Shown here: one piece after another, positions 1 to 9,502 of the stretch
How positions within the stretch are numbered: the first letter of the stretch is position 1
How the letters are laid out: each line of letters starts with the position of its first letter
Assembly (NCBI RefSeq): GCF_900564155.1
Contig: NZ_LS999839.1
Location: 434,001 to 498,000 of the forward strand
DNA: 64,000 bases
Direction: 5' to 3'
From: Pedobacter schmidteae
GTDB lineage: Bacteria; Bacteroidota; Bacteroidia; Sphingobacteriales; Sphingobacteriaceae
Notes under the pieces: model-generated
The model's input: only the letters and a program-made list of their open reading frames with translations
Databases searched by the model: none
What the model was told of the DNA's origin: nothing
Made by a program: the position numbers and the translations under genes

Positions 1-1311
1 AAAAAAATAGGTTTTAATCACTTTTCTTATGTACACAATCGTTTTTTCAGTATCAGTCATGCATTATACAGAACTACGGATTTCAGGCAAAGTATAAATT
101 ATGGCATAAAGTGTCTGGCTTTAAAAGATACAGAGATAAACAGGTGGGACCCCAGAGTTTATATTTTCCAATTGGATATTATTGGGGCCTCCTATAAAAA
201 GCTGGGCATAAATGACAGCACGATATACTATTATCAAAAAATTCTGGATACACTTTATTCAAAACCCGATAAGGCACTTCAGATTCAACAACTTTGGACT
301 GCCATAGCAAAAGGTAATATCGGTTATGTACTGGCAAAGGAACGCAAATATGAACAGGCATTGCCCCTGCTCAAAGAACATCTGGAGGCGGGAATTGCAA
401 ATCAACTATGGAACAATGCCGCCATGGCTCAGAATGCTTTATCGGAGATATCCTTTCACAAAGGAAAATATACAGACGCAATACATGGCTGGAAAAAAGC
501 ATACACGTGGTCGCTAATCAGTGAAACGCTTGACAATGCCATCACCGCAACACGGGGCATTTCGACAGCTTACCGGATTACGGGACAAACTGACAGTGCC
601 TTTCTTTACAATAACTTATATCATATCCATAAAGACAGCCTCAATAACTGGCTCAACAATCAACGTTTGTCTGCTGTATCGTCCAGAATATCTTTCGACA
701 ATACCTTAAATCGTCTTGAAAAGACAAGTGCCATGCTCTATAAAGAAAGGCTGATGAGGAATTTTATCCTGGTGGCTATTTTTTTACTGACCATTATCGG
801 TATTCTTTTTTATAACCGCAGAATCCTAAAAGAGAAAATTAAAACAGAGCAGATTTTACGCCGTCAAAAGCAAACAGAACTTGAAGTGCAGAAGGCACGC
901 GAAAGCATCGCACAGTTTACCACGCACATTGTAAGGAAAGACCAGCTCATTAACCACCTGCAGGCAGCTTTAATTAGTGAGACAGAGCGCGACACAGATA
1001 ACAACGTTGCTAAGCAGCTGGTGGAGTACACACTAGTGACCAATGAAGAATGGGAAAAGTTTAAACTTGAATTTGCCAAAGCTTATCCCTTGTTCCTTCC
1101 TACATTGGAAGCAAAACTTCCAAACATCAATCCGGCTGAAGAACGGCTGGCCAGTTTAATTTATCTGCGACTCCATTCCGACCAGATTGCCAATATGCTG
1201 GGTATAGGAAAAGAGAGCGTAGGCAGAAGCAAAAGACGTTTAAAAAAACGATTGGATCTTGCTGCAGACGTTGATCTAGATGATTTTCTTACCAGCCTTC
1301 AATACCAGTAA
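1..1311 (+). CDS. TPR-transmembrane-HTH transcriptional regulator (5' partial)
   Basis: The reading frame is open from base 1 without a stop, so the gene begins left of the window; the TTG at 172 is only an internal codon. The visible part holds helical TPR-like repeats, one membrane span (FILVAIFLLTIIGILFYNRR, encoded near 758-817), a coiled coil rich in K/E/Q, and a C-terminal LuxR/GerE-like helix-turn-helix (RLHSDQIANMLGIGKESVGR near 1168-1227). This TPR, membrane helix, coiled coil and HTH order is common in Bacteroidota one-component regulators that sense something outside or in the membrane and bind DNA inside. It lies just upstream of a giant secreted protein and may regulate it; that link is inference. 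The domain architecture is clear, the target is not. Confidence 0.8.
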   Translation, partial: KKIGFNHFSYVHNRFFSISHALYRTTDFRQSINYGIKCLALKDTEINRWDPRVYIFQLDIIGASYKKLGINDSTIYYYQKILDTLYSKPDKALQIQQLWTAIAKGNIGYVLAKERKYEQALPLLKEHLEAGIANQLWNNAAMAQNALSEISFHKGKYTDAIHGWKKAYTWSLISETLDNAITATRGISTAYRITGQTDSAFLYNNLYHIHKDSLNNWLNNQRLSAVSSRISFDNTLNRLEKTSAMLYKERLMRNFILVAIFLLTIIGILFYNRRILKEKIKTEQILRRQKQTELEVQKARESIAQFTTHIVRKDQLINHLQAALISETERDTDNNVAKQLVEYTLVTNEEWEKFKLEFAKAYPLFLPTLEAKLPNINPAEERLASLIYLRLHSDQIANMLGIGKESVGRSKRRLKKRLDLAADVDLDDFLTSLQYQ

Positions 1312-1338
1312 ACACCTATATAAAAGACACTTATAGCA

Positions 1339-1356
1339 TTGTCCGTTTTTTGTCCG
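1339..1356. repeat. Two TTGTCCG direct repeats 11 bp apart
   Basis: TTGTCCG occurs at 1339-1345 and again at 1350-1356, one helical turn apart, between the TPR/HTH regulator and the small membrane peptide. Same-face heptamers upstream of a gene can be an activator site. No binding protein is known; this is a pattern only. Confidence 0.3.
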
Positions 1357-1401
1357 CCCTAAAAAGATGGCACTAAACGTATAAAGCATGACTTTTATTG
1401 T

Positions 1402-1518
1402 ATGCGAAAGTCAAAAAAAACGCTCTATCCGATTCTGCTCATCTTATTGATTGCACTCTTACTCATGTTGGCAGTGTGGTGTTATTTCGGCCAGCGCATC
1501 AATCAACTCCTACCATAA
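1402..1518 (+). CDS. Small single-span membrane peptide (38 aa)
   Basis: ATG at 1402 to TAA at 1516-1518 encodes 38 residues: a basic start (MRKSKKTLYP), a hydrophobic stretch of about 20 residues (ILLILLIALLLMLAVWCYF) and a short polar tail (GQRINQLLP). The positive-inside rule predicts a cytoplasmic N-terminus. It ends 28 bp before the start of the giant secreted protein and is probably co-transcribed with it. Its amino-acid pattern fits a real membrane peptide better than chance, but there is no family match I can name. It could instead be a leader peptide affecting translation of the following gene. Confidence 0.5.
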   Translation: MRKSKKTLYPILLILLIALLLMLAVWCYFGQRINQLLP

Positions 1519-1546
1519 AACAAACCAATCATCCTAGCATAAAAAA

Positions 1547-4500
1547 ATGAAAACATCATTACGTCTCCACCCTTCTGTCGCCTTTTCCCTGATCGGGAAG
1601 CGGCTACAACAACTGCTGTTGCTCAGCGCAATTCAACTACTAACCCTACCCGCCTTTGCCCAAAGGGACGATGGCGCGATTGCCGGAAAATTTAATATCG
1701 GTTCAGGATCAGAAAACTCCGTGACCGTAAGCTGGGGGGATGACTTACCTCATTACTCCAGCAGCTCTCCCGTATGCCAAAACAACAGGTATCATAAGGT
1801 TTCAGCAATGGGGCAATCTCACAATTATGGCGACGATCCTAATCCTGGTGCTTTTGGAATGGATGTAGGTCCAAGCAGGTCCGGCACAGTCCAGGTTACC
1901 TATGAATGGGGCTCCAGTGCCTCCGGATGTTTTGCCGGATGGGCTTATGCCACCATTTCCTATTCGACAATCAAAATAAAGGCACCCCTGAATCTGACCG
2001 GACAGTTTAGCAACAGCCCCAATTACGCTATCAAACTGAACTGGAATAAAGGGACTACACTTTCGGAAGGAAATATTCAATATAAGCTGAAAAGAAACAA
2101 TGTAGTCATTGCCACACTTCCGGGTAATCAGCTAAACTATGAAGACCTTAACATTACCCCGGGGACAAGCTATAGTTATTCTGTACAAACTATTGTAGGC
2201 TCTTCGGCCCCCGGCGATTGGGTACGGGACGAATCCATTGCTTCCAATAGCGTTAGCGTAACACCTCCTGCCCATGCATTAACTGCAACTACCGATCAGA
2301 ATGGGCGAATAAGACTCAATTGGGCTTCATTGAGTACAATGAAAGGAATTGAGTCAATCATCGTTTACAGAAATGGGCAAGAGTTAACGGATCTGAGCAA
2401 GACTTCAAAAACCTATTCAGATACAGAAATTATCCCGGGCGTATTTTATACCTATCAGCTGGGCCTTACTTCTGATGGAACAACCACAATAGATGTAAAT
2501 GGCTGGCGTTCGGGCACAGCCGTTGGTAAGAGTTTACCGAGTGGAAAACTAAGTGGATATATTAAGGGGAAAACCAATGCTGGTGTACCGGGAGTAGTCG
2601 TTACAGCCGTCTCTAAAACAGCATTAAGTAATGATGAAGCAGGGCAACCCAGCAAAATCTACACTTATACCGGCACGACTGACGCCGACGGTTATTATGA
2701 GATCCCGGATATATTTTACCGGGATAAAGCAGATTATGTGCTGACCCCCCAAATGCCCGGATACAATAAAAAAAGATTTGACCCGGAAACCCTTACCCGA
2801 AAAATGACAATTGACGACAGCAATGTCAAAAACATCAACTTTACAGATACAGCCTCCCTATCTATCAGTGGTAGTATCTATTTCAGTGCCCTAACCGATG
2901 CCAATAATAACCAGATTAACCTGCCCTTGGAAGGTGCGGAAATATGGCTTAATGGTTCTGATTCCAATGTGAGGAGTAAAAGTGACGGGAGCTATAATGT
3001 CACCGTCATCAACGGAGGCACACATCAGATACAGGCCAGATTCAAACATCATAACGTCACTGTTGCAGGTAATACACAAACAGTAAAAACAGTAAACATG
3101 ACCACTTCTGTAACCGGAATCGACTTTGAGGACCATCAGAAAGATACACTCCAGGTAAAGGTTGCAGCCAGTTGCAATGCTCCAATTGGCGAGTGGGTAT
3201 CTGTTAACCTGAATTCAAAAAAGACAGGTAAAAAAACAAATGGGTCTCCACTCATTTTTAATCAGGTTTATAAAATCCGCTCTAACGATTTTTCGGCTAA
3301 CCCACATCCCAACCAAAATCAGCCAGGCATTATGACGTTGCTTTTCCCGGCCACAGAATTTCAGGTGGAGGTAAGCACTGTTATGGAAAAACTGGCACCC
3401 AACCCCAATAAAACAGAATACTTTCTTCAAAACTACGGAAAGGTGGATGTTAGTCTTTCGGTAAGGGATACCATACAGCAGGTAAGCAAACGGAATGTGG
3501 TTAAAGTAATTCCAGCGGATACGATATTTAGGCCCGATGGAACAATTGATAAGATTCATCCGGCAAAGACGATAGAAACTATCGTTAGTGACACAGCCAG
3601 GCTTGCCAAGCTACCTGAAGTTAATTTTATTTATCGTAAAAATGTAAGGCTGTTGGTGAACAACGGGAACCCGGTATTTACAGATTCTGTTTACTTTAAA
3701 AGCAAAGGCAAATATGCCTCATTGGCTACGCAAAATGACAAATACCTGGCCAACATCAAAATTCAGGAATTTTATGAGTACAATAATGTCTCCTATGGCT
3801 GTGCACTGGATACCGGAACCGTATTTATTTACGATGGTGTTGGAGATAAAGACGACCGGCAGGAATTTAAACTCGACTCGACCGGGGTTTTTAAATACCA
3901 GATCAAGGTGGGTAAACCGGTACTGGAATCGCCGTATCAGAAAACGTTCCAGATTGTAGGTAAAGTAGGTGGTCGTCAGGCCAGCATGATCATTCCTGTC
4001 ATCGTTCAGGGAGAACGTGCACGCAATTCAACCTTTGTCACCAAAACACCAGAAGTACCCTTGTTTGTCTTACATGATCCTCCGGGAGACAAATCCTATG
4101 CTAAAATATCAAAAGGGACTACCATCAGCTCATCACAAACTACACAGTACAATATAGGCGGTGGTGGTGGCTTATACCTCGATTCTAAAGTAGGAGCCGG
4201 ATTTGACTTACCGTTTATTGGGCAGACAGGTGCCGCCTTTCACATACAGGCAGAGTTTGAGGCAGGTGCCGACCGTTCAAAAAGCAAAACCACCAATTAC
4301 ACCCTCACTTTTACAGAAGATTTTTCTACCTCCAGTGAAGAGACCCTGGTAGGTAACGATGGTGATGTCTACGTGGGCTCGTCGATGAATATGATTTATG
4401 CATTAACCGACATGTTGTATTACGACCCTGCGAAACAAGAAATGAAACGTGATACCTCCTTCGCTGCTGATTATACAGGTTTTAATACCACTTTTCTTTA

Positions 4501-7500
4501 TACAGAAAAACACATCCAAAATACACTTATCCCACAACTCAAAACACTATATAGCCTGTCGAAAAGCAAGTTTGACAATGCACAGCGTGCCATAGAAAAT
4601 GGGGATAAAACCATTAGCAAAGATGCATTTGAACAATTAAACAAAGAGCAACTGGAAAACAAAGCCAATATAGATGCCTGGCAGTTTGCACTAGCCAAAA
4701 ATAACAAGATCCGAAAGGAAGCCAAGGCAAGGGTATTACCCGATGGAGTGCCGGGAGTAGTAAATGGTAATATCTCTTTTAGTGCCGGTGCAATTTACGA
4801 TAACAGTATTACGGTAGATACCTTGCAAAGTTCATTTGACGAGTTGTCCATTTACGTAAACGCCGAAGTAAGAGCCGGCATATACAATGCCAATGGTGAT
4901 TTCAGGGAAACCGATATTGGCGGACTATTAACAATCCGTCATAACAAAGCCAATAGTACCGAGACAGGCACCACCTCATCCAGAACGGTGAGCTATCACC
5001 TGGAAGACAACGACATTGGCGATTTTTATTCTGTTGCGCTTGCCGAAGATCGTGTAAGTCAGACTCCGGTATTCAGAATCGTATCGGGCTCATCCAGCTG
5101 CCCGCATGAGGACAATACACAGTACAGGCATCTTCCTGCAATTGCGGTTAATGGTACCAGCGAGCAACGTAACGTACCTGCCGATCAAACTGCCAAATTC
5201 GAAATCAACATATCCAATCAAAGCGAAAGCGATGAAACCGTTGAATATGCTTTAAAGCTCGACCCATTGAGTAATCCAAATGGAGCAAAAGTACTGGTGG
5301 GCGGAAGAGATATTACCAATGGTGTGGCTACTTATATGATTCCGACAGGTAAAAATTTCAAACTCCCGGTAGAGGTTTCCAAAGGGCCGTTATCCAGTAC
5401 TTATGAAAACCTGGCCATTACCATTTTTTCTACCTGCGATAATACCTTAGATGATATTGACGAAAACAACATTGCCAAGCCGCAAGTTAAGCTGAGTGCT
5501 TACTTCCAAAACAGATGCAGCGAAATTGACCTCTTTACCCCAGGCAATAACTGGTTGGTAAACCAATCGAACAACAACAATTTATTTGTGTCTTTCAGCA
5601 AATATGATGCTTCTACAGCATCACCTTTAACCAGCGTTGGACTTCAGTACCGAAAGCTGAATACAGATTTTGACAATACCCAATGGCTTACCGTAGCAAC
5701 AGTTCCGAAGAGCGCTTTGGTTGACAAATATTATAGTTATGCTTTTGACGTAAGCGGATTGCCTGATGGCAATTATGAGATCAGAGCGATTGCCATTTGT
5801 CAGGGTGTTGATGTAAACTATTCTCCTGTATATTCGGGTAAAATAGATCGAAAATCGGCCGTTGCCTTCGGCACACCAAGCCCAAGAAACGGAATTTTAA
5901 CAACGGCAGATATTGTTGGGGTAACATTCAATAAAGATATTGTACTAAATGATGTCTCTAAACCAGTCACTGTAACTTTAAAGCGCAAGTTGGATGGCAT
6001 GATCATTCCTTCCGCTGTAGTTGGAAATGGTCGTGATTTTGAAATAAAAACAGTACCTGAAAGTTTGATGGGCAACTATGAAAACGAAGAACTGGTAGCC
6101 ACCATAAAGAACCTAACCGATATGAGTGGCAATAAAGTTGCCGATAGTGTAACATGGGCCTTTGTAGTGAACTTGAGCCCCGTATATTGGTCGCCAACCA
6201 ATGTAACAGTAAACGCTATAGAAAACCAACAAAGTACTTTCAACGGAAAGCTGATCAACAAATCGGCCTCTACACAACAGATTTCGCTCACAAAGTACCC
6301 GATATGGCTTACTCCATCTATTAAAAATTCCAATATTGTAGCCCGTGGCGAATTAAATATCGATTTTATTGTCAATAAGAACCTGAATACAGGAATCTAT
6401 ACGGATACCGTAGTAGCTGTAGTGGACAATAAAAAACAGTTTCTGTATGTAACGGTGAATGTATTGCGCACGCCACCCAACTGGACGGTTAACCCGGCAA
6501 ACTACCGTTACAACATGAGTGTTACTACGCAATTCAGCCTGAATAATACCGATACGCTGACTTCAAAAGACATCCGGGATAAACTTGCCGTATTTGTAGG
6601 AGAAGAATGCCGGGGTGTAGCCAACGTAGTGTATGATCGCGATTTAAATAAATATGTGGCTTACCTCACCGCCTATTCCAACGAGCCGGCCAATGAGGCA
6701 ATGACCATACATTTATGGGACACCTATCCCGGTCTGGAGTATCAGGCAAAAGAACGCCTCACCTTCGTAGCCAATGGTACAACAGGCAGTTTGCAAAACC
6801 CATATGTATTGCATCCGGAGGGTGTGTATCAGACCATCCCATTGAAAAAAGGTTGGACCTGGATCTCTCTGAATGTGGAAAATGGCGATATGAAGCTATC
6901 AAAAGTGCTGGCTTCGCTTAAACCAAAAGAAGGCGACCTGATCAAAACACTGGCCGAAAACAATGCCTATAGCCAGTATTCTAAATCGATGGGTTGGGTT
7001 GGAAAACTAGACCATATCAACCTATACAATAGCTATATGATTTATATGAGTCAGCCCGATACTTTGAGGGTTCTGGGAAATTTCATTAGCCAGGCAGCCA
7101 ATGTGCAGCTAAACAAAGGTTGGAACTGGACAGGCTATCCTATGGCCATCAATCAGGAACTGACAACTTATCTTAAAAATTATGAACCGGCCAATGGTAG
7201 TCAGATTGTTAGTCAGGAAGAGTTTGCCCAGTATAACAGTGCAACAAAAACCTGGACAGGTAGCCTTAAATACCTCAGACCCGGTAAAGGATATAAGTTT
7301 TACAGCGGTGCCGACGGATTTAACATTCCGGCAATCACCTATACGCCAACAAATGATCCAAAAGTTGAAAAAGAGCAGCAAATCCAAGCTCCTGTTAACA
7401 ACCCCACCGCACCGGTTATTGTCAACAATAACAACACAACAGTAAACAGCACGGTCAACAATACCTCTGTCAGCACGGTTAACTATGAAAATAACAGTTC

Positions 7501-8458
7501 AGTTACTTCGGTAATTAACCAAGGTGGCACAGTCATCAATAATACCACCAATCGTTACGAAACCTATGTTTATGTAGAGAACAAACTGGTGAATATTGTA
7601 AACCAAACTACACTACCAAACGGCCAGGTAGTGGGCTTTATTCCGGTAAATGGTAACGCTACAGATGAGGGGAAAAAAGTGGATATAAAAGTATATGATA
7701 AGGAAGAAAAGAAGGAATATACTGCAAAAATAGAAGAGCCTGTAAAACAACAGGCCGATCAGATTACAGGAACTGTAGAAAAACCGGTAGTACTGGTATT
7801 GGAAGGGCTGGCTGATGTGCAAGCAGTTAACTTACTGGAACAACAACAGGTAAACAAAGACGATGAGTTCATTTATCAATTCAAATTGAAAAATAACGGG
7901 CCAGATCTGGCGGTAAATGTTGTCTTATCAGACACCTTAACCAGTTCATTTGATTATTTGGGTTCAGATAATGTGATGGTGTTTGATCCCGTAAAACGAA
8001 CACTTCGGGCAAGTATACTTCAATTGAAATCAGGAGAGGAGCAAGTATTCCGAATCAGACTGAAAGCCAACAAAGTTGGAACTCTGGCGATTGGCAACGG
8101 TTTGGTTACCGCGAACAACGACAATAACCTGGTAAACAATAAAATCGGTGCGTTGGCTTTAAACGTGATTGACAAAAGGGCCAACAGCGCAAAAATACTT
8201 ATACCTTCCTTGTTTACACCTAATGGCGATGGTATGAACGACCGGTTCGAAATTGTTGGCCTGAATGAATTTTTTGTGTCTAATAGCCTGGTAATTTTCA
8301 ATAAAAATTACAACGAGGTTTACCGCAGACAAAATTATCAAAACGACTGGACCGGCGACAATTTACCGATGGGATCGTACGGATACATTTTAAAAGCGAC
8401 CGACAAAGACAACAAAGAAGTGGTGTACAAAGGGTTTATTACTATCGTTTATCAATAA
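1547..8458 (+). CDS. Giant secreted multidomain protein with CHU_C type IX secretion domain
   Basis: A 2303-residue exported protein. A Sec signal peptide ends near residue 39 (LTLPAFAQ). Then follow fibronectin-III-like domains (about 146-308), two carboxypeptidase-regulatory-like beta-sandwiches (about 333-385 and 437-518), a glycine-rich then Ser/Thr-rich segment with a helical stretch (about 866-1060), an SbsA-like Ig domain (about 1438-1543), an Asn/Thr/Val-rich low-complexity linker (about 1949-2005), a DUF11-like domain (about 2101-2206) and a C-terminal CHU_C/gliding-associated domain (about 2217-2303, containing SLFTPNGDGMNDRFEI). CHU_C domains direct passage through the type IX secretion system and usually pair with a PorP/SprF protein, which is the next gene, 8 bp downstream. 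Probable role: cell-surface or released adhesin-like or structural protein. No catalytic domain was recognised. Domain edges are approximate. Confidence 0.85.
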   Translation: MKTSLRLHPSVAFSLIGKRLQQLLLLSAIQLLTLPAFAQRDDGAIAGKFNIGSGSENSVTVSWGDDLPHYSSSSPVCQNNRYHKVSAMGQSHNYGDDPNPGAFGMDVGPSRSGTVQVTYEWGSSASGCFAGWAYATISYSTIKIKAPLNLTGQFSNSPNYAIKLNWNKGTTLSEGNIQYKLKRNNVVIATLPGNQLNYEDLNITPGTSYSYSVQTIVGSSAPGDWVRDESIASNSVSVTPPAHALTATTDQNGRIRLNWASLSTMKGIESIIVYRNGQELTDLSKTSKTYSDTEIIPGVFYTYQLGLTSDGTTTIDVNGWRSGTAVGKSLPSGKLSGYIKGKTNAGVPGVVVTAVSKTALSNDEAGQPSKIYTYTGTTDADGYYEIPDIFYRDKADYVLTPQMPGYNKKRFDPETLTRKMTIDDSNVKNINFTDTASLSISGSIYFSALTDANNNQINLPLEGAEIWLNGSDSNVRSKSDGSYNVTVINGGTHQIQARFKHHNVTVAGNTQTVKTVNMTTSVTGIDFEDHQKDTLQVKVAASCNAPIGEWVSVNLNSKKTGKKTNGSPLIFNQVYKIRSNDFSANPHPNQNQPGIMTLLFPATEFQVEVSTVMEKLAPNPNKTEYFLQNYGKVDVSLSVRDTIQQVSKRNVVKVIPADTIFRPDGTIDKIHPAKTIETIVSDTARLAKLPEVNFIYRKNVRLLVNNGNPVFTDSVYFKSKGKYASLATQNDKYLANIKIQEFYEYNNVSYGCALDTGTVFIYDGVGDKDDRQEFKLDSTGVFKYQIKVGKPVLESPYQKTFQIVGKVGGRQASMIIPVIVQGERARNSTFVTKTPEVPLFVLHDPPGDKSYAKISKGTTISSSQTTQYNIGGGGGLYLDSKVGAGFDLPFIGQTGAAFHIQAEFEAGADRSKSKTTNYTLTFTEDFSTSSEETLVGNDGDVYVGSSMNMIYALTDMLYYDPAKQEMKRDTSFAADYTGFNTTFLYTEKHIQNTLIPQLKTLYSLSKSKFDNAQRAIENGDKTISKDAFEQLNKEQLENKANIDAWQFALAKNNKIRKEAKARVLPDGVPGVVNGNISFSAGAIYDNSITVDTLQSSFDELSIYVNAEVRAGIYNANGDFRETDIGGLLTIRHNKANSTETGTTSSRTVSYHLEDNDIGDFYSVALAEDRVSQTPVFRIVSGSSSCPHEDNTQYRHLPAIAVNGTSEQRNVPADQTAKFEINISNQSESDETVEYALKLDPLSNPNGAKVLVGGRDITNGVATYMIPTGKNFKLPVEVSKGPLSSTYENLAITIFSTCDNTLDDIDENNIAKPQVKLSAYFQNRCSEIDLFTPGNNWLVNQSNNNNLFVSFSKYDASTASPLTSVGLQYRKLNTDFDNTQWLTVATVPKSALVDKYYSYAFDVSGLPDGNYEIRAIAICQGVDVNYSPVYSGKIDRKSAVAFGTPSPRNGILTTADIVGVTFNKDIVLNDVSKPVTVTLKRKLDGMIIPSAVVGNGRDFEIKTVPESLMGNYENEELVATIKNLTDMSGNKVADSVTWAFVVNLSPVYWSPTNVTVNAIENQQSTFNGKLINKSASTQQISLTKYPIWLTPSIKNSNIVARGELNIDFIVNKNLNTGIYTDTVVAVVDNKKQFLYVTVNVLRTPPNWTVNPANYRYNMSVTTQFSLNNTDTLTSKDIRDKLAVFVGEECRGVANVVYDRDLNKYVAYLTAYSNEPANEAMTIHLWDTYPGLEYQAKERLTFVANGTTGSLQNPYVLHPEGVYQTIPLKKGWTWISLNVENGDMKLSKVLASLKPKEGDLIKTLAENNAYSQYSKSMGWVGKLDHINLYNSYMIYMSQPDTLRVLGNFISQAANVQLNKGWNWTGYPMAINQELTTYLKNYEPANGSQIVSQEEFAQYNSATKTWTGSLKYLRPGKGYKFYSGADGFNIPAITYTPTNDPKVEKEQQIQAPVNNPTAPVIVNNNNTTVNSTVNNTSVSTVNYENNSSVTSVINQGGTVINNTTNRYETYVYVENKLVNIVNQTTLPNGQVVGFIPVNGNATDEGKKVDIKVYDKEEKKEYTAKIEEPVKQQADQITGTVEKPVVLVLEGLADVQAVNLLEQQQVNKDDEFIYQFKLKNNGPDLAVNVVLSDTLTSSFDYLGSDNVMVFDPVKRTLRASILQLKSGEEQVFRIRLKANKVGTLAIGNGLVTANNDNNLVNNKIGALALNVIDKRANSAKILIPSLFTPNGDGMNDRFEIVGLNEFFVSNSLVIFNKNYNEVYRRQNYQNDWTGDNLPMGSYGYILKATDKDNKEVVYKGFITIVYQ

Positions 8459-8466
8459 TCTAATTC

Positions 8467-9441
8467 ATGAAAAATCTAATCATAACTATATACACCTTGC
8501 TGATCTGCCTGCTATGCAGCGCAGATAACACCTTTGGGCAGGTTGAAATGCAAGGAAGTCAGTTTATCTTCGACAAGACCTATATCAATCCATCATTTTC
8601 GGGTATAAACGGCGGAATGACTGCAAATTTACATTACCAGTTAAATGATGCCGGTCAGCATGCAGGTAAGTCGTACACCATATCTGCAGCGGCAAACATC
8701 GCCATGAAGCAGGTAAAGTCGGGATTGGGTGTCAACGTCGTTCGTAATGTTTTCGGAAATGACAGCTATACAATGGGGTATGGCAATTATGTGTATCACC
8801 TTCCGGTATCACCAACAACGGTATTATCTTCAGGTATCAGCTTAGGCATTCAGCAATTTGATATCAACCTATCCAATCTAACCACAGTTGTACAAAATGA
8901 CCCTCTAGCTGCACGCAATATTTACAGTTCAAAACTTGATGCCAGGTTTGGTCTAACCGGAACCTTTAACAACAAATTTTATCTTGGTGCATCATTTGAT
9001 AACATTTTATCGCTTTACACCAAAAAAGACGACTACTACAATCAGATACCTCCTACTTTCCGGAAAATAAACATGTATCTGATTGCCGGGGCAAACCTAA
9101 TGTATGAAAGTGGGATACAGATGCAGCCCAGTATCCTGTTTATGAAAAACTTTGGAGGAATAACCTCTCTGGATGTGAACGCCATGCTCACTTTCGATCG
9201 TAGTATTAGCTTTGGTGTAGGCTTCAGGCAACGTATTGAAGAATCGCAAAGTGTAGCCCTTAATACTGATGACAGAAGCATCTCTCAGTCCATACTCCGT
9301 CCGATGATCCAATACCAGGTAAACAAAGCCAATCAGGCCATCAAAATTGGTTATTGCTACAGCTTTAATGCCGGCAACTCTATGAATGTAGGTAGCAAAG
9401 GCTCACATGACCTTACATTGATTTACGAATTGCCCAAATAA
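8467..9441 (+). CDS. PorP/SprF family type IX secretion membrane protein
   Basis: 324 residues with a signal peptide (cleavage near TFGQ, about residue 25) and the family's opening pattern (QFIFDKTYINPSFSG), followed by repeating amphipathic beta strands and a terminal YELPK strand, as expected of an outer-membrane beta barrel. PorP/SprF proteins accept and anchor type IX substrates carrying CHU_C (type B) signals; many genomes hold several copies, each beside its own large substrate. The 8-bp gap to the upstream 2303-residue protein indicates one transcript and a dedicated pair. A strong hairpin terminator follows directly. Family assignment is firm; substrate pairing is inferred from neighbourhood. 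Confidence 0.88.
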   Translation: MKNLIITIYTLLICLLCSADNTFGQVEMQGSQFIFDKTYINPSFSGINGGMTANLHYQLNDAGQHAGKSYTISAAANIAMKQVKSGLGVNVVRNVFGNDSYTMGYGNYVYHLPVSPTTVLSSGISLGIQQFDINLSNLTTVVQNDPLAARNIYSSKLDARFGLTGTFNNKFYLGASFDNILSLYTKKDDYYNQIPPTFRKINMYLIAGANLMYESGIQMQPSILFMKNFGGITSLDVNAMLTFDRSISFGVGFRQRIEESQSVALNTDDRSISQSILRPMIQYQVNKANQAIKIGYCYSFNAGNSMNVGSKGSHDLTLIYELPK

Positions 9442-9446
9442 TAAAG

Positions 9447-9480
9447 AGCGCTGGCTTCCCTCAGGAAGCCAGCGCTTTTT
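9447..9480. terminator. Bidirectional rho-independent terminator
   Basis: Perfect 13-bp stem (AGCGCTGGCTTCC at 9447-9459 with GGAAGCCAGCGCT at 9464-9476), loop CTCA, then a T run. It lies between the convergent PorP gene and the NTF2-like gene, and its A-rich left flank lets it serve the minus strand as well. Confidence 0.92.
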
Positions 9481-9502
9481 ATTATTTACAATCAATATTT
9501 TT

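Noticed and set aside
7109..7560. Asn/Thr-rich repeat zone of the giant protein as a possible DNA repeat element
   Set aside because: The repetition is in amino-acid composition (Asn, Thr, Val) with varied codons, so it is a protein linker, not a DNA repeat array.
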